From assembly GCA_938007935.1 (NCBI GenBank), contig CALLMD010000010.1, positions 186,001-250,000 of the forward strand: 64,000 nt of DNA, given 5' to 3'. Below the pieces are notes generated by a model. It saw only the letters and a list, made by a program, of their open reading frames with translations. It ran no database searches and was not told where the DNA came from. The DNA comes from an uncultured Hellea sp. (lineage in GTDB: Bacteria; Pseudomonadota; Alphaproteobacteria; Caulobacterales; Maricaulaceae). The position numbers were made by a program, and so were the translations under genes. This document shows positions 24,883 through 33,530 of the stretch, piece after piece. Numbering within the stretch: position 1 is the first letter of the stretch; the number at the start of each line of letters is the position of its first letter.

Positions 24883-25964
24883 CCCAGATAGAGCTCAAAA
24901 TACATGTTCAAAAAGCCCATGATGGGTTTAAGCTGGACGTAAATGAAACCCTCTCTCTCAAAGGTATTACGGCCGTATTCGGCCCCAGCGGAGCCGGAAA
25001 ATCAAGCTTGCTTAAACTTATCGCAGGACTGGATATTCCTGATAACGGGCATATATCATTTGGCGATGAAATTTGGTATGACGATAAAATTAATATTCCA
25101 GCTCAAAAACGCGAGGCAGGATATTTATTTCAATCTGGCGCGTTATTTTCTCATTTATCTGTCCGCGACAATCTCCGCTTCGCGGATAAACGCAGCAAGC
25201 ACATCCAAAATGGCGTGCCCCTAAACGGCGTTATAAAGGCGTTAGACTTAGCCCCGCTTCTAGCCCGAAAACCTGCTACGCTCTCGGGCGGCGAAACACA
25301 GCGGGCCGCTTTGGGACGCCTTCTATTAAGCCGGCCAAAACTTTTACTTTTGGATGAACCCATGACAGGCTTGGACCGCGCTAAAAAACGCGAACTCTTA
25401 CCCCTTATTAAATCTCTTCCTGCGCAGTTTAACTTGCCCTGCCTTTCTGTGAGCCATGATGTGGATGAGGTCACAGCCCTTGCTGATCACATTTTGATTT
25501 TAAAAGATGGCCGCGCCAAAGCCCATGGCCCCGCCATAGAGATTTTAAACCAGATTGATAGGCTACCGCTCTCAGATTTAAACATCGATCCCGGCAGTGT
25601 TTTTGATGCTAAGGTCAGTAAGATCGTAAATGATATGATGGAGCTTACAATTGGTAAAGCAAAGCTTTCCCTACCTCATCAAAACAATTTACGTATCGGG
25701 GAATATATCCGGCTGAGGATTCGCTCACAAGACGTCTCGCTTGCAACGACGCAGCCCAAAAATATCAGTATTCAGAATTGCTTAGCAGGTCATATCACGC
25801 AAATCACTACCACTTCTGATACACCATTTTATGATGTCACAATCAGCCTCGGCGATGATAAAATCTTGAAATCACGCGTAACGAGACAGGCCATAGAGAG
25901 TTTAAATTTGAGCAAAGGACAAGCCATCTTTGCACTTATCAAAACGGCAAGCCTTGAACGTTAG
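24879..25964 (+). CDS. modC: Molybdate ABC transporter ATPase
   Basis: 361 residues. Walker A GPSGAGKSS, Q-loop FQSGALFSHLSV, signature LSGGETQRAALGRLLLSRPKLLLLDEPMTGLD (with Walker B) and the switch His in SVSHDVDEV. A C-terminal TOBE/Mop-type domain (about 260-355) probably binds molybdate and regulates transport. It energises the modA/modB importer. The stop overlaps the convergent phaD stop by 4 bases. Confidence 0.95.
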   Translation: MTQIELKIHVQKAHDGFKLDVNETLSLKGITAVFGPSGAGKSSLLKLIAGLDIPDNGHISFGDEIWYDDKINIPAQKREAGYLFQSGALFSHLSVRDNLRFADKRSKHIQNGVPLNGVIKALDLAPLLARKPATLSGGETQRAALGRLLLSRPKLLLLDEPMTGLDRAKKRELLPLIKSLPAQFNLPCLSVSHDVDEVTALADHILILKDGRAKAHGPAIEILNQIDRLPLSDLNIDPGSVFDAKVSKIVNDMMELTIGKAKLSLPHQNNLRIGEYIRLRIRSQDVSLATTQPKNISIQNCLAGHITQITTTSDTPFYDVTISLGDDKILKSRVTRQAIESLNLSKGQAIFALIKTASLER

Positions 25965-26599
25965 GACTTATCAGACATTACATCTTTGAGCAAAGCGGCA
26001 AAACCTTCACCATGAGTCCAGTAAGGCGTAATTTGAATGAGAGTCATAAACACGCCTTGATCAATCAAAAATTTGGGCGGCGCGGTTCCAAAACGCAGAT
26101 CATGATATTGAAGCCAGAAAGTAAAATGCTGTGCAAGACGCCCGGCCAAGGCGGCTTTCTCGCCTTCATCAAAAGAGAGATGACCCTGATCTTCAAGCGC
26201 GGATAAAAGCGAAAATCCTGTTTGTTCTTTCAGGGCTAAAATGCGTGAAAATTTGTGTCTAAGAGTAGGAATGCGCGCAATAAGCTCAGATTGATTTTTA
26301 TAGAAGAACCTAAAATCAAATATCTCTTCAAAGATGATATATAGATAAACCCAATTATCTTCCATCTTAAGGGGCTGACGAACTGGCGAGGACAGGACTT
26401 GACGGATTTCCTCTTCAAAATCAGCAAAGAGCGCGATGATGATTTCATCTTTGCCTTTATAATGATAATAAAGATTGCCCGGACTAATACCTAAGACTGA
26501 GGCAATATCGACGGCGCTTACCGCGCTCTCCCCTTCATTATTGAAAAGGCCCAAAGCGGTTTTTAAGATTTTCTCTTTGGTTTTTGACCGAGCCGCCAC
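25961..26599 (-). CDS. phaD: TetR-family regulator, PhaD-like
   Basis: 212 residues. N-terminal helix-turn-helix: TKEKILKTALGLFNNEGESAVSAVDIASVLGISPGNLYYHYKGKDEIIIALF, closely following the Pseudomonas PhaD pattern. The C-terminal ligand-binding part (ENWVYLYIIFEEIFDFRFFYKNQSELIARIPTLR) also matches. In Pseudomonas, PhaD activates the phaI and phaC1 promoters in response to a fatty-acid-derived ligand. Here it closes a phaC-phaZ-phaF-phaD unit, 2 bases after phaF. The identification rests on sequence pattern plus locus order. Confidence 0.85.
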   Translation of the reverse strand: MAARSKTKEKILKTALGLFNNEGESAVSAVDIASVLGISPGNLYYHYKGKDEIIIALFADFEEEIRQVLSSPVRQPLKMEDNWVYLYIIFEEIFDFRFFYKNQSELIARIPTLRHKFSRILALKEQTGFSLLSALEDQGHLSFDEGEKAALAGRLAQHFTFWLQYHDLRFGTAPPKFLIDQGVFMTLIQITPYWTHGEGFAALLKDVMSDKS

Positions 26600-26601
26600 G
26601 T

Positions 26602-27132
26602 CTATTTTTTAGACGTGGTTTTCTTAGTAGCTGTCTTTTTGACAGGTTTTTTCTTAACTGGGGTTTTCTTTGTGGCCGCTTTTTTAGCAGCAGTTTTCTT
26701 TGTGCGGACTGTGGTGGTCCGCTTGGTTGAAGCTTTTTTTGCAGGTTTTTTAGCAGGTTTCTTTGGTTCTAGAAACTGAATAATTTTATCCAGTTTTGCT
26801 TCAATGGCGGATAATCTTTCTTCAAATTCATTACCTGTATCACCGCGAGAGAGACGCGAGCGCATCGCTTGAATACGCTCATCAAGATCGAAGTTGGGCA
26901 CAGGGGCTTTATCCATCATGGACTTACCTTTGACTTCGACCACTTTTTCAATGACTTCACCTTTTTTGACAAGCTCATCAAAAATTTCGCTACCCTTACC
27001 CGTGACATCTTTTAAGGCTTCTTGCGCTTCTGAAAAGGCACGGCCATAAGCCCCGACACCTGCGAGCCAAATCCGGCGCGCCGTTTCCGTATTGCTACGC
27101 TTTTTATCATCAGAATTTTTATTACTAGGCAT
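26602..27132 (-). CDS. phaF: PhaF-like phasin with histone H1-like lysine/alanine tail
   Basis: 176 residues in two parts. The N-terminal phasin domain (RRIWLAGVGAYGRAFSEAQEALKDVTGKGSEIFDELVKKGEVIE) coats polyhydroxyalkanoate granules; a leucine-zipper-like segment follows (FEERLSAIEAKLDKIIQFLEP). The C-terminal ~50 residues are KKPAKK / AAKKAATKK / VKKTATKK repeats, as in Pseudomonas PhaF, which tethers granules to nucleoid DNA so they segregate at division. It overlaps phaZ by 8 bases. The repetitive tail makes length variation between strains likely. Confidence 0.88.
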   Translation of the reverse strand: MPSNKNSDDKKRSNTETARRIWLAGVGAYGRAFSEAQEALKDVTGKGSEIFDELVKKGEVIEKVVEVKGKSMMDKAPVPNFDLDERIQAMRSRLSRGDTGNEFEERLSAIEAKLDKIIQFLEPKKPAKKPAKKASTKRTTTVRTKKTAAKKAATKKTPVKKKPVKKTATKKTTSKK

Positions 27133-28039
27133 TGGTCAATTTCCAATCATCTTTGTGGTTAAACGCCGCCGCGACAGACGGTAACATCACAGGTTCGACA
27201 TGCGGCAGAGGAACTTCAGGTTCGCCAAAAAAGTCTCTTATAATTTTTATGGTTTCATCTCGGCGCGTCAGCAAAAATAAATGACCCGCCCCTTCCAAAA
27301 TTTTCAACTGCGAGCGCTTGAGCATTAAATTTAAAAGCCGCCCATTCACGACCGGAACGATATGGTCATTATCTCCCATAATAACGAGAGACTTTGCTTT
27401 TATACGGCGAATAAAAGGCAGTGTTGAATAACCTGCCATCGCGCCTAATTGATAGAGATAACCTTTCATTGAAGGCGGTACCATATTGATCGAAAACTCG
27501 GTAACGCCTTCATCCGCCGCGTCGCCATAAAGCGTCTCAAAATTCTTCGCGAGAAAGTCGCGGTCAATGTAACGCTTAGGAGATAGCATTTTAGACAAAG
27601 CTTTTGGGTTTCCAGGAACCATCGTTACGCCAGTTGTCGTCGCGCAGAGCACAAGACGCTTTGTCATACGCGCATTTTGCCACGCAAATTGTTGCGCGGG
27701 CCCGCCGCCCCAAGAGACGCCCAGAACATCAACCTGAGCATAGCCATTCTCATTTAAAATTTGCTTAGCGGCTTTGGCTACCCACCATGGCCGATAAGGT
27801 ATTGTCGGGTCTGGCGACCCGCCCACACCTGGCATATCGAACGTAATGATATCCCGGCCCGTAAATGTATCGGCAAAGGCTTGCGCGATTTCGAGATTGG
27901 CCCCAATTCCGTTGAAGAATAACAAAGGCGTTCTTTTGCCATAGCCTTTATCCACGCCGCTCCAAATTGCTGTACGCAATTTTTGGTTTCCCACTTTCGT
28001 AAAGAAAATACGGGGCAAATTCGGCGAATGTTTCGTCAT
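27125..28039 (-). CDS. phaZ: Intracellular (mcl) PHA depolymerase
   Basis: 304 residues, alpha/beta hydrolase. Close to Pseudomonas PhaZ over its whole length: LLFFNGIGANLEIAQAF, ITFDMPGVGGSPDPTIPYRPWWVAKAAKQIL, nucleophile elbow VLGVSWGGGPAQQFAWQ, CATTTGVTMVPGNPKALSKMLSPKRYID, acid in VIMGDNDHIVPVVN and His in ILEGAGHLFLLTRRDE. It releases 3-hydroxyacids from stored polymer. The gene lies between phaC and phaF in the same direction, as in the mcl-PHA clusters of pseudomonads. Confidence 0.92.
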   Translation of the reverse strand: MTKHSPNLPRIFFTKVGNQKLRTAIWSGVDKGYGKRTPLLFFNGIGANLEIAQAFADTFTGRDIITFDMPGVGGSPDPTIPYRPWWVAKAAKQILNENGYAQVDVLGVSWGGGPAQQFAWQNARMTKRLVLCATTTGVTMVPGNPKALSKMLSPKRYIDRDFLAKNFETLYGDAADEGVTEFSINMVPPSMKGYLYQLGAMAGYSTLPFIRRIKAKSLVIMGDNDHIVPVVNGRLLNLMLKRSQLKILEGAGHLFLLTRRDETIKIIRDFFGEPEVPLPHVEPVMLPSVAAAFNHKDDWKLTNA

Positions 28040-28118
28040 ATTCGTCTTTCTAGCAACGGCATACTCTCTAAGTGGGGGCTAAACCTTGAATTTAAAGGTT
28101 AGAATAAAACCTATTACA

Positions 28119-29798
28119 TTAGGTAAATACATATTCCCCTGGAGCCTGAGAGATTGGCGGGTGCGCTTTATTGCCGAGTTTTTTAGGTGAATTTTTCATC
28201 TCACCAGAACGCTCGCTAAGCCATTCATTCCAGCGCAGCCACCAAGACTCGTTGAAACTCTCAGCGCCTTCTAGCCAGCGGTCAGCCCGCGCTGGGAAAT
28301 CTTTATTCGTAAAGTATTTTGCCTTTGGGTTGCCCGGTGGGTTTAGCAAGGATTGCAAGTGACCAGAATTTGAGAGGATGAATTCAACATCCCCGCCCAT
28401 TAAGCGAACATTGCGATAACAGGCTTTCCAAGGCGTGATGTGATCGGTAACACCCGCCACCATAAACCCGTCTTGCGTGACCGCAGACATATCAACAATA
28501 TGATCCATAAAGACCACATTTTTATCCGGGCGGAAACGCCTATCTTGGAAAATATCGAGATAATCTGAATGTAATTGGGCGGGCAAGTTTGTGCTGTCAT
28601 TATTCCAAAACAAAACGTCATAAGGCGGCGGATCTTCGCCTAGAAGATAATTATTAACAACGTAATTCCAGATTAAATCATTAGGGCGCATCCAAGCAAA
28701 AGAGCGCCCGAGTTCTTCGCCGGATAAAATGCCTTTTTTACGGCTGTGCTTGCGTGCCTGCTCAATCGCAGCATCGGTTACAAATAACCCGACTTCGCTA
28801 TCTGATTTCTTGCCATCCAAGACGCTCACCATCAGGGTATAGGAATTAACGCTAGCATCACCGCGCGCCGCAAGTTCAGACAATAAAAGCGCCAAGGTAA
28901 TTCCGCCTGAACAAGCTCCTGTAACATTGATACGAGGGCTTCGGGATATTTTTTTAACGGCTTGCACCGCTTCAATTAATGCGCCGACATAGTTTTCAAG
29001 TCCCCAATGGGCATGTTGCCGCGTTGGGTTTCGCCAAGAGACCGCAAAAACTTGATATCCACATTTCGTCAAAAACCCGACGATGGATTTATTCGGGGCC
29101 AAATCATTGGCATAGAATTTATTAATTTGCGGCGGGATAACCATCAACGGGATTTTATAGACTTGATCCGTTTGTGGTTGATATTGAATGAGCTCTAACA
29201 TCTCATTTTTAAAAACTACCGCGCCTTTGGATGTTGCTAAGTTCTCGCCAACCTTAAATGGACGGCTATCTACCTGACTAGGCAAGCCTCCATTATTGCG
29301 AAGATCATCATAGGCATTTTTCATGCCCTTAGCGAGAGACAGGCCGCCTGTTTCAAATAGACGTTTCATTGCGGCTGGATTTCCCAGCAGAGTATTTGTC
29401 GGGGCTAAAGCATCAGTAATGAGGTCACTAACAAATTTGGCGCGCACTTGGTCTGCGGGATGCATACGCGAGTCAGCAATCCAGCCATCAAGTTCCTTGC
29501 GCATAGCAAGCCAGCTTTGCATACCGCGTTTATATAAAGGGTTTTTAGACCACGTCTCGTCTTGGAAGCGGCGATCGCGCTTATCTGGAGCAAGCTCAGA
29601 AGAGCCTTTGACAATGTCCAGCATTTCAGAGGCATAGTTTTTTAAATGCTTAGCGAATGGTTTGGGCTGCTTGGCCGCATAACCCGCCATAAGTCCCAGA
29701 GATTTAACGACTTCGGATTTTCTAAACCCGACCAATGAATTAATCGCAGTCGTTGTTTCTGCCGCCTGCTTACCAACTTTTTCTGGTTTTAATGCCAT
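28119..29798 (-). CDS. phaC: Class II poly(3-hydroxyalkanoate) synthase
   Basis: 559 residues, the class II length (class I is usually longer). The nucleophile box is GACSGG with Cys296, which is the class II (Pseudomonas) form rather than the G-Y-C-x-G of class I. Catalytic Asp452 and the His beside it sit in VAGVTDHITPWKACYR, and His480 in LSNSGHLQSLLNPPGNPKA. It polymerises (R)-3-hydroxyacyl-CoA, and class II enzymes prefer medium chains. The start has GAGGGG seven bases upstream. A perfect 11-bp hairpin separates it from phaI. Confidence 0.95.
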   Translation of the reverse strand: MALKPEKVGKQAAETTTAINSLVGFRKSEVVKSLGLMAGYAAKQPKPFAKHLKNYASEMLDIVKGSSELAPDKRDRRFQDETWSKNPLYKRGMQSWLAMRKELDGWIADSRMHPADQVRAKFVSDLITDALAPTNTLLGNPAAMKRLFETGGLSLAKGMKNAYDDLRNNGGLPSQVDSRPFKVGENLATSKGAVVFKNEMLELIQYQPQTDQVYKIPLMVIPPQINKFYANDLAPNKSIVGFLTKCGYQVFAVSWRNPTRQHAHWGLENYVGALIEAVQAVKKISRSPRINVTGACSGGITLALLLSELAARGDASVNSYTLMVSVLDGKKSDSEVGLFVTDAAIEQARKHSRKKGILSGEELGRSFAWMRPNDLIWNYVVNNYLLGEDPPPYDVLFWNNDSTNLPAQLHSDYLDIFQDRRFRPDKNVVFMDHIVDMSAVTQDGFMVAGVTDHITPWKACYRNVRLMGGDVEFILSNSGHLQSLLNPPGNPKAKYFTNKDFPARADRWLEGAESFNESWWLRWNEWLSERSGEMKNSPKKLGNKAHPPISQAPGEYVFT

Positions 29799-29878
29799 TG
29801 CGTATCCCCTCTATATTTTCTCGAATAGTAACCATCCAAGCCAGTCAAACGCAAGGCTTTCCAAATCTATAAGATGTC

Positions 29879-29906
29879 GGCGGCACATGGTATTGCATGT
29901 GCCGCC
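29879..29906. repeat. 11-bp perfect hairpin between phaI and phaC
   Basis: GGCGGCACATG (29879-29889) and CATGTGCCGCC (29896-29906) flank a 6-base loop. On the minus strand it follows phaI and precedes phaC, with no U-tract after it. It could partially end transcription after phaI or stabilise the phaI 3' end, letting phasin be made in excess over synthase. Confidence 0.75.
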
Positions 29907-29952
29907 TATTGATCTAAAATAAATGTGGGGTCATTCAGATCAAATCAAGTGA

Positions 29953-30393
29953 CTAAGCAGCTTTGACAGCTGGGGCGGATTTAACCGTTTTCTCAGTTTT
30001 GATTTTCACTTTTTTAGCCGAAGCTTTTTTCTTAGCCATAGCTGCAATTTTTTTGTTCAGCTTCGCAACTTCGGCTTCAAGTTCTTCAACACGGTCATTT
30101 GATGCCGTAGGCAATACGCCGCGTACCTTTGATGTCGTTGTTGAAAATGTCTCAGTGACTTTATCTTGAGCGCCTTTGGCGAAGACCGTCGCTTTACCTT
30201 CAATTTCTTCGCCTTTTACAACAAGTGTGTCGAATAAGCCGTCAGTTGCACCGCGAACTTGGCTGACACGGAATTTTGCGCGGTCAAATGCAGCGCCGTA
30301 AAGTCCAATATAAGCTAATGTGCCTTTACGAAGTAAAGCTGTGGCTTTGAGTGTTTTTGTTTCAACTTTTTGAGTTGTTTTTGCTTTTGCCAT
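29953..30393 (-). CDS. phaI: PhaI-like phasin
   Basis: 146 residues. Phasin domain: LRKGTLAYIGLYGAAFDRAKFRVSQVRGATDGLFDTLVVKGEEIEGKATVFAKGAQDKV, then a coiled coil (RVEELEAEVAKLNKKIAAMAKKK) and a short Lys/Ala-rich tail. It coats PHA granules, controlling size and number. It has an excellent ribosome site (AGGAGG, 6 bases before the ATG), fitting an abundant structural protein. It is first in the pha transcript direction, ahead of phaC, and shares its sequence style with PhaF. Confidence 0.85.
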   Translation of the reverse strand: MAKAKTTQKVETKTLKATALLRKGTLAYIGLYGAAFDRAKFRVSQVRGATDGLFDTLVVKGEEIEGKATVFAKGAQDKVTETFSTTTSKVRGVLPTASNDRVEELEAEVAKLNKKIAAMAKKKASAKKVKIKTEKTVKSAPAVKAA

Positions 30394-30481
30394 GAGAGGC
30401 CTCCTAATGGCGGGGTACCCGCTGATTGTTTCGATGAAACCTATTTAGGAGATAAAATTAGAAAGCGCGTCCTAATTTAAA

Positions 30482-31006
30482 TTAAGGCGATTTTGCAAAC
30501 TTAATGACGGGCGGGCGGATACTTTTCAGAACGCCTTGCGCTTCAAAAACATTGGGATCGCTCTTATTTCCGCTATTCATCAGTATGATCTCTATTGTTT
30601 CTGTGACCTTGCTACCTTCGACGGCGCGAACAACGTCATGCACGCCAACGTCAATATGCGTATTGCTGTGCGTTCGTCCTCGATGTCCAGTCCCAATCCC
30701 AACACCAACATTGCTGCCAATAAGGGCATTTGGACCATTATCCGATGTGCCGCCATTGATAATCTTAAAATGACTATAACCTTCTATGTCCGCGATTTGC
30801 GCCGCGCGAAGGAGCGCAAAATCACGGGATTCATAAGCATCACGGCTCGTATAGCTTATACGAAAACGATCTTGCTGTAGCTTTGTATTACGGTACCCAA
30901 AATCAGAGCCATAGGCAGGTCCAAACCCTTTAGGCGCGCTTGAACACGCGGCCAGACCCCCTAGTAGACCGGTAAATAATACTGAAGAAATAATAAGTTT
31001 TTTCAT
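30482..31006 (-). CDS. CC0125/CC1285-family lipoprotein
   Basis: 174 residues. Lipobox LLGGLAACSSAPKGFGPAYG, followed by the family core: YGSDFGYRNTKLQQDRFRISYTSRDAYESRDFALLRAAQIADIEGYSHFKIINGG, a Gly/His-rich loop (GVGIGTGHRGRTHSNTHIDVGVHDV) and VTETIEIILMNSG. The family is recognised from Caulobacter but has no known function; an outer-membrane-anchored, periplasm-facing role is inferred. It diverges from the TerB-like gene at 31135. Confidence 0.8.
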   Translation of the reverse strand: MKKLIISSVLFTGLLGGLAACSSAPKGFGPAYGSDFGYRNTKLQQDRFRISYTSRDAYESRDFALLRAAQIADIEGYSHFKIINGGTSDNGPNALIGSNVGVGIGTGHRGRTHSNTHIDVGVHDVVRAVEGSKVTETIEIILMNSGNKSDPNVFEAQGVLKSIRPPVIKFAKSP

Positions 31007-31055
31007 GACAGCTCCATTTAAGCTCTTATATAGTCGAAATTCGGGGGATTATAAA

Positions 31056-31142
31056 ATGAACATTACATTAGAAAAGCACAAGACTTGTTCTTTTTGCTAT
31101 CAAAGGCTAAAATATCTGAACGGAGGCCGCTCAGATGTTTAG
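31056..31142 (+). CDS. Possible 28-residue small protein with a CxxC motif
   Basis: A short frame (ATG 31056 to TAG 31140-31142) with a purine-rich GGGGGA eight bases upstream. The peptide begins MNITLEKHKTCSFC and contains one C-x-x-C pair and a basic stretch. Its end overlaps the start of the TerB-like gene by 8 bases, so it could be a translationally coupled upstream ORF or a leader. Nothing else proves it is expressed; its ribosome site is weaker than that of the next gene. Confidence 0.3.
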   Translation: MNITLEKHKTCSFCYQRLKYLNGGRSDV

Positions 31143-31530
31143 TTATGATGATATACTCACACCTCTGGCCTTAACGGTTATCATTGATCACAAAGTCCGC
31201 GAACCTGAAATGCAGGCCTTTAGCACCCAAGCCCATGGCCTTCTCGAATTGTTTGAAATGGAGCCTATAACAAATGAGGCTCTACTGGATTGGTATGCGT
31301 CCCATGAAGACCAGATACGCGCGTCCTTAACTGGGAAGCGTAAAAATACCATCATCTTACGCGCTTTAACCCGCTTCAAAGAAGACTGGCAAGTCGAAGC
31401 CCTCTATGAGGCAATGCTTGCCATTTCCATTAGTGATAAAGAATATCATAAAGACGAATCTGACCTGATTAGATCAGCAGCCTCAATATGGGGGTTCTCA
31501 CGCCCGCCTTTCAAGGTGATACGCGAATAA
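31135..31530 (+). CDS. TerB-like small alpha-helical protein
   Basis: 131 residues. The tail LYEAMLAISISDKEYHKDESDLIRSAASIWGFS resembles the TerB/DjlA-N helical domain, with the conserved acidic segment D-x-E-x-x-x-x-E that in TerB binds metal. The first half is not recognisable. No signal peptide or membrane segment is seen. The ATG has a strong CGGAGG eight bases upstream. Function is unknown; the name TerB is structural and does not imply tellurite resistance. Convergent with typA. Confidence 0.7.
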   Translation: MFSYDDILTPLALTVIIDHKVREPEMQAFSTQAHGLLELFEMEPITNEALLDWYASHEDQIRASLTGKRKNTIILRALTRFKEDWQVEALYEAMLAISISDKEYHKDESDLIRSAASIWGFSRPPFKVIRE

Positions 31531-31536
31531 AGCTGA

Positions 31537-33396
31537 TTAAGCGCTGGCTTCCATGGCTTCGCGTTTACGGCTTTCTTTCTTACGCTCATGCTCAAGTAAA
31601 AAGCGCTTGCGAATGCGGATGGATTCAGGCGTTACTTCAACAAGCTCATCATCATTGATAAATTCAAGCGCATATTCGAGTGTGACAGGAATAGGCGTTG
31701 TCAAAACAACCGCTTCATCGGTTCCTGATGCGCGCACATTGGTGAGTTGTTTGCCCTTGAGCGGATTAACCACCAAATCATTGTTGCGTGAGTTGATGCC
31801 AATAATCATGCCTTCATAAATTTCTTCGGCATGTCCAATAAACATTTTACCGCGCTCTTGCAGGTTCCAAAGGGCAAAGCCTGCGGCTTTACCCGTTTCC
31901 TTGGAGATTAAGACGCCTTTTTGGCGGCGGCCAATGCCAGCCTTTGTACGCGGAGCGTAGCGATCAAAATTATGATATAAAAGACCTGTACCTGAAGTGA
32001 GTGTCAAAAATTCAGATCGAAATCCGATAATCCCGCGCGTAGGAATATCATAATCCAGACGCACGCGCCCCTTTCCATCCGGCACCATATCTTTGAGTTG
32101 ACCTTTGCGCTCGCCGAGTTTCTCCATAATGGAACCTTGATGGTCGGCTTCAACGTCAACGGTCAGAGTTTCATAGGGTTCGCACAATTCACCATCAATC
32201 TCTTTATTGATGACCTGAGGCCGCGAAATCGCAACTTCATAGCCCTCGCGGCGCATATTCTCGATCAAGATTGAAAGGTGTAATTCACCGCGGCCTGAAA
32301 CACGGAATTTATCGGCTTCTTCAAGCTGTTCAACGCGCAAAGCCACATTGTGAATAAGCTCTTTTTGAAGGCGGTCATTAATATTACGCGAGGTCACATA
32401 TTTGCCTTCGCGCCCCGCAAAGGGGGAGTCATTGACTTGGAAGGTCATTGAAATCGTTGGCTCATCTACAGAGAGCGGCGGCAAAAGCTCGACATTTTCA
32501 GGATCGCAAATCATGTCTGAGATGCCAAGCTTATCAATGCCGGTAAAACAGCATATATCTCCAGCCGAGACACTATCCGTCTCAACCCGCTCCAGCCCCA
32601 TGAAACCATAGAGCAGCAAGACCTTAGCTTTACGCGTTGTCCCATCTGGTTTGGCCACAATAACCTGTTGGTTTTTCTTGATAACACCGCGAACGACGCG
32701 GCCAATGCCAATAACGCCTGTATAGCTATTATAATCCAGCGCCGAGACTTGAAGCTGCAATGCCCCGTCAGGGTCCACATCTGGCACTGGTGCATGTTTG
32801 ACAATCGCGTTAAATAAGGGCGTCATATCGGTGCCGATATCTTCAGCCGTATCTGAAGCCCATCCATTAAGAGCGGATGCATAGACAACAGGAAAATCTA
32901 ATTGCTCATCTGTTGCGCCTAGACGGTCAAAAAGATCGAAGGTCTGGTCAACAACCCAATCCGGGCGGGCGCCGACGCGGTCGATTTTATTGACAACGAC
33001 AATGGGTTTTAGCCCTTGGGCCAATGCTTTCTTGGTCACGAAGGTGGTTTGCGGCATCGGGCCTTCAACAGCGTCAACCAAGAGAACAACCGAGTCGACC
33101 ATAGACAATACGCGTTCGACTTCGCCGCCAAAATCCGCATGGCCCGGTGTATCAACGATATTAATCCGCCAGTCTGTCTTTTCGTCATCAGTCCAACGAA
33201 TAGCCGTGTTTTTGGCCAAGATTGTAATACCGCGTTCTTTTTCAATATCGTTACTATCCATAACGCGCTCTTCGCGTGCACCGCGTTCATCCAAGGTTCC
33301 GGATTGACGCAGCAGCTTATCCACCAAAGTGGTCTTGCCATGGTCAACGTGAGCGACAATCGCAACGTTACGCAATGTTTGAATCGAATTTGTCAT
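31537..33396 (-). CDS. typA: Translational GTPase TypA/BipA
   Basis: 619 residues. GTPase motifs: G1 AHVDHGKTT, G2 RGITI within EKERGITILAKNTA, G3 DTPGHADFGGEVERV, G4 NKIDR, G5 SALNG. EF-G-like domains and the TypA-specific C-terminal domain (RGIIGFRSEFLTLTSGTG, LINSRNNDLVVNP-like GINSRNNDLVVNPLKGKQLTNVRASGTDEA) follow. It binds 70S ribosomes and supports 50S assembly at low temperature and under stress. ATG 33396 gives the usual MTNSIQTLRNVAIVAHVDHG start; an upstream ATG at 33432 adds 12 unrelated residues and has no ribosome site. Confidence 0.96.
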   Translation of the reverse strand: MTNSIQTLRNVAIVAHVDHGKTTLVDKLLRQSGTLDERGAREERVMDSNDIEKERGITILAKNTAIRWTDDEKTDWRINIVDTPGHADFGGEVERVLSMVDSVVLLVDAVEGPMPQTTFVTKKALAQGLKPIVVVNKIDRVGARPDWVVDQTFDLFDRLGATDEQLDFPVVYASALNGWASDTAEDIGTDMTPLFNAIVKHAPVPDVDPDGALQLQVSALDYNSYTGVIGIGRVVRGVIKKNQQVIVAKPDGTTRKAKVLLLYGFMGLERVETDSVSAGDICCFTGIDKLGISDMICDPENVELLPPLSVDEPTISMTFQVNDSPFAGREGKYVTSRNINDRLQKELIHNVALRVEQLEEADKFRVSGRGELHLSILIENMRREGYEVAISRPQVINKEIDGELCEPYETLTVDVEADHQGSIMEKLGERKGQLKDMVPDGKGRVRLDYDIPTRGIIGFRSEFLTLTSGTGLLYHNFDRYAPRTKAGIGRRQKGVLISKETGKAAGFALWNLQERGKMFIGHAEEIYEGMIIGINSRNNDLVVNPLKGKQLTNVRASGTDEAVVLTTPIPVTLEYALEFINDDELVEVTPESIRIRKRFLLEHERKKESRKREAMEASA

Positions 33397-33497
33397 GGGT
33401 CTTAGGCCTGCCTTACTCTCGCGCGAGGCCATAAGGCAAAGGCTGTAAATGTCCAGCTTTGTTTTCAGCTGAAAAAAACTCAGAAATTAAAAGGCAT

Positions 33498-33522
33498 AAA
33501 AAAAGCCCCGAAAACGGGGCTT
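33498..33522 (-). terminator. Intrinsic terminator of the 33531-34124 gene
   Basis: On the minus strand a perfect stem AAGCCCCG/CGGGGCTT with a TTTT loop, followed by a T-run. Confidence 0.85.
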
Positions 33523-33530
33523 GTCTTATA

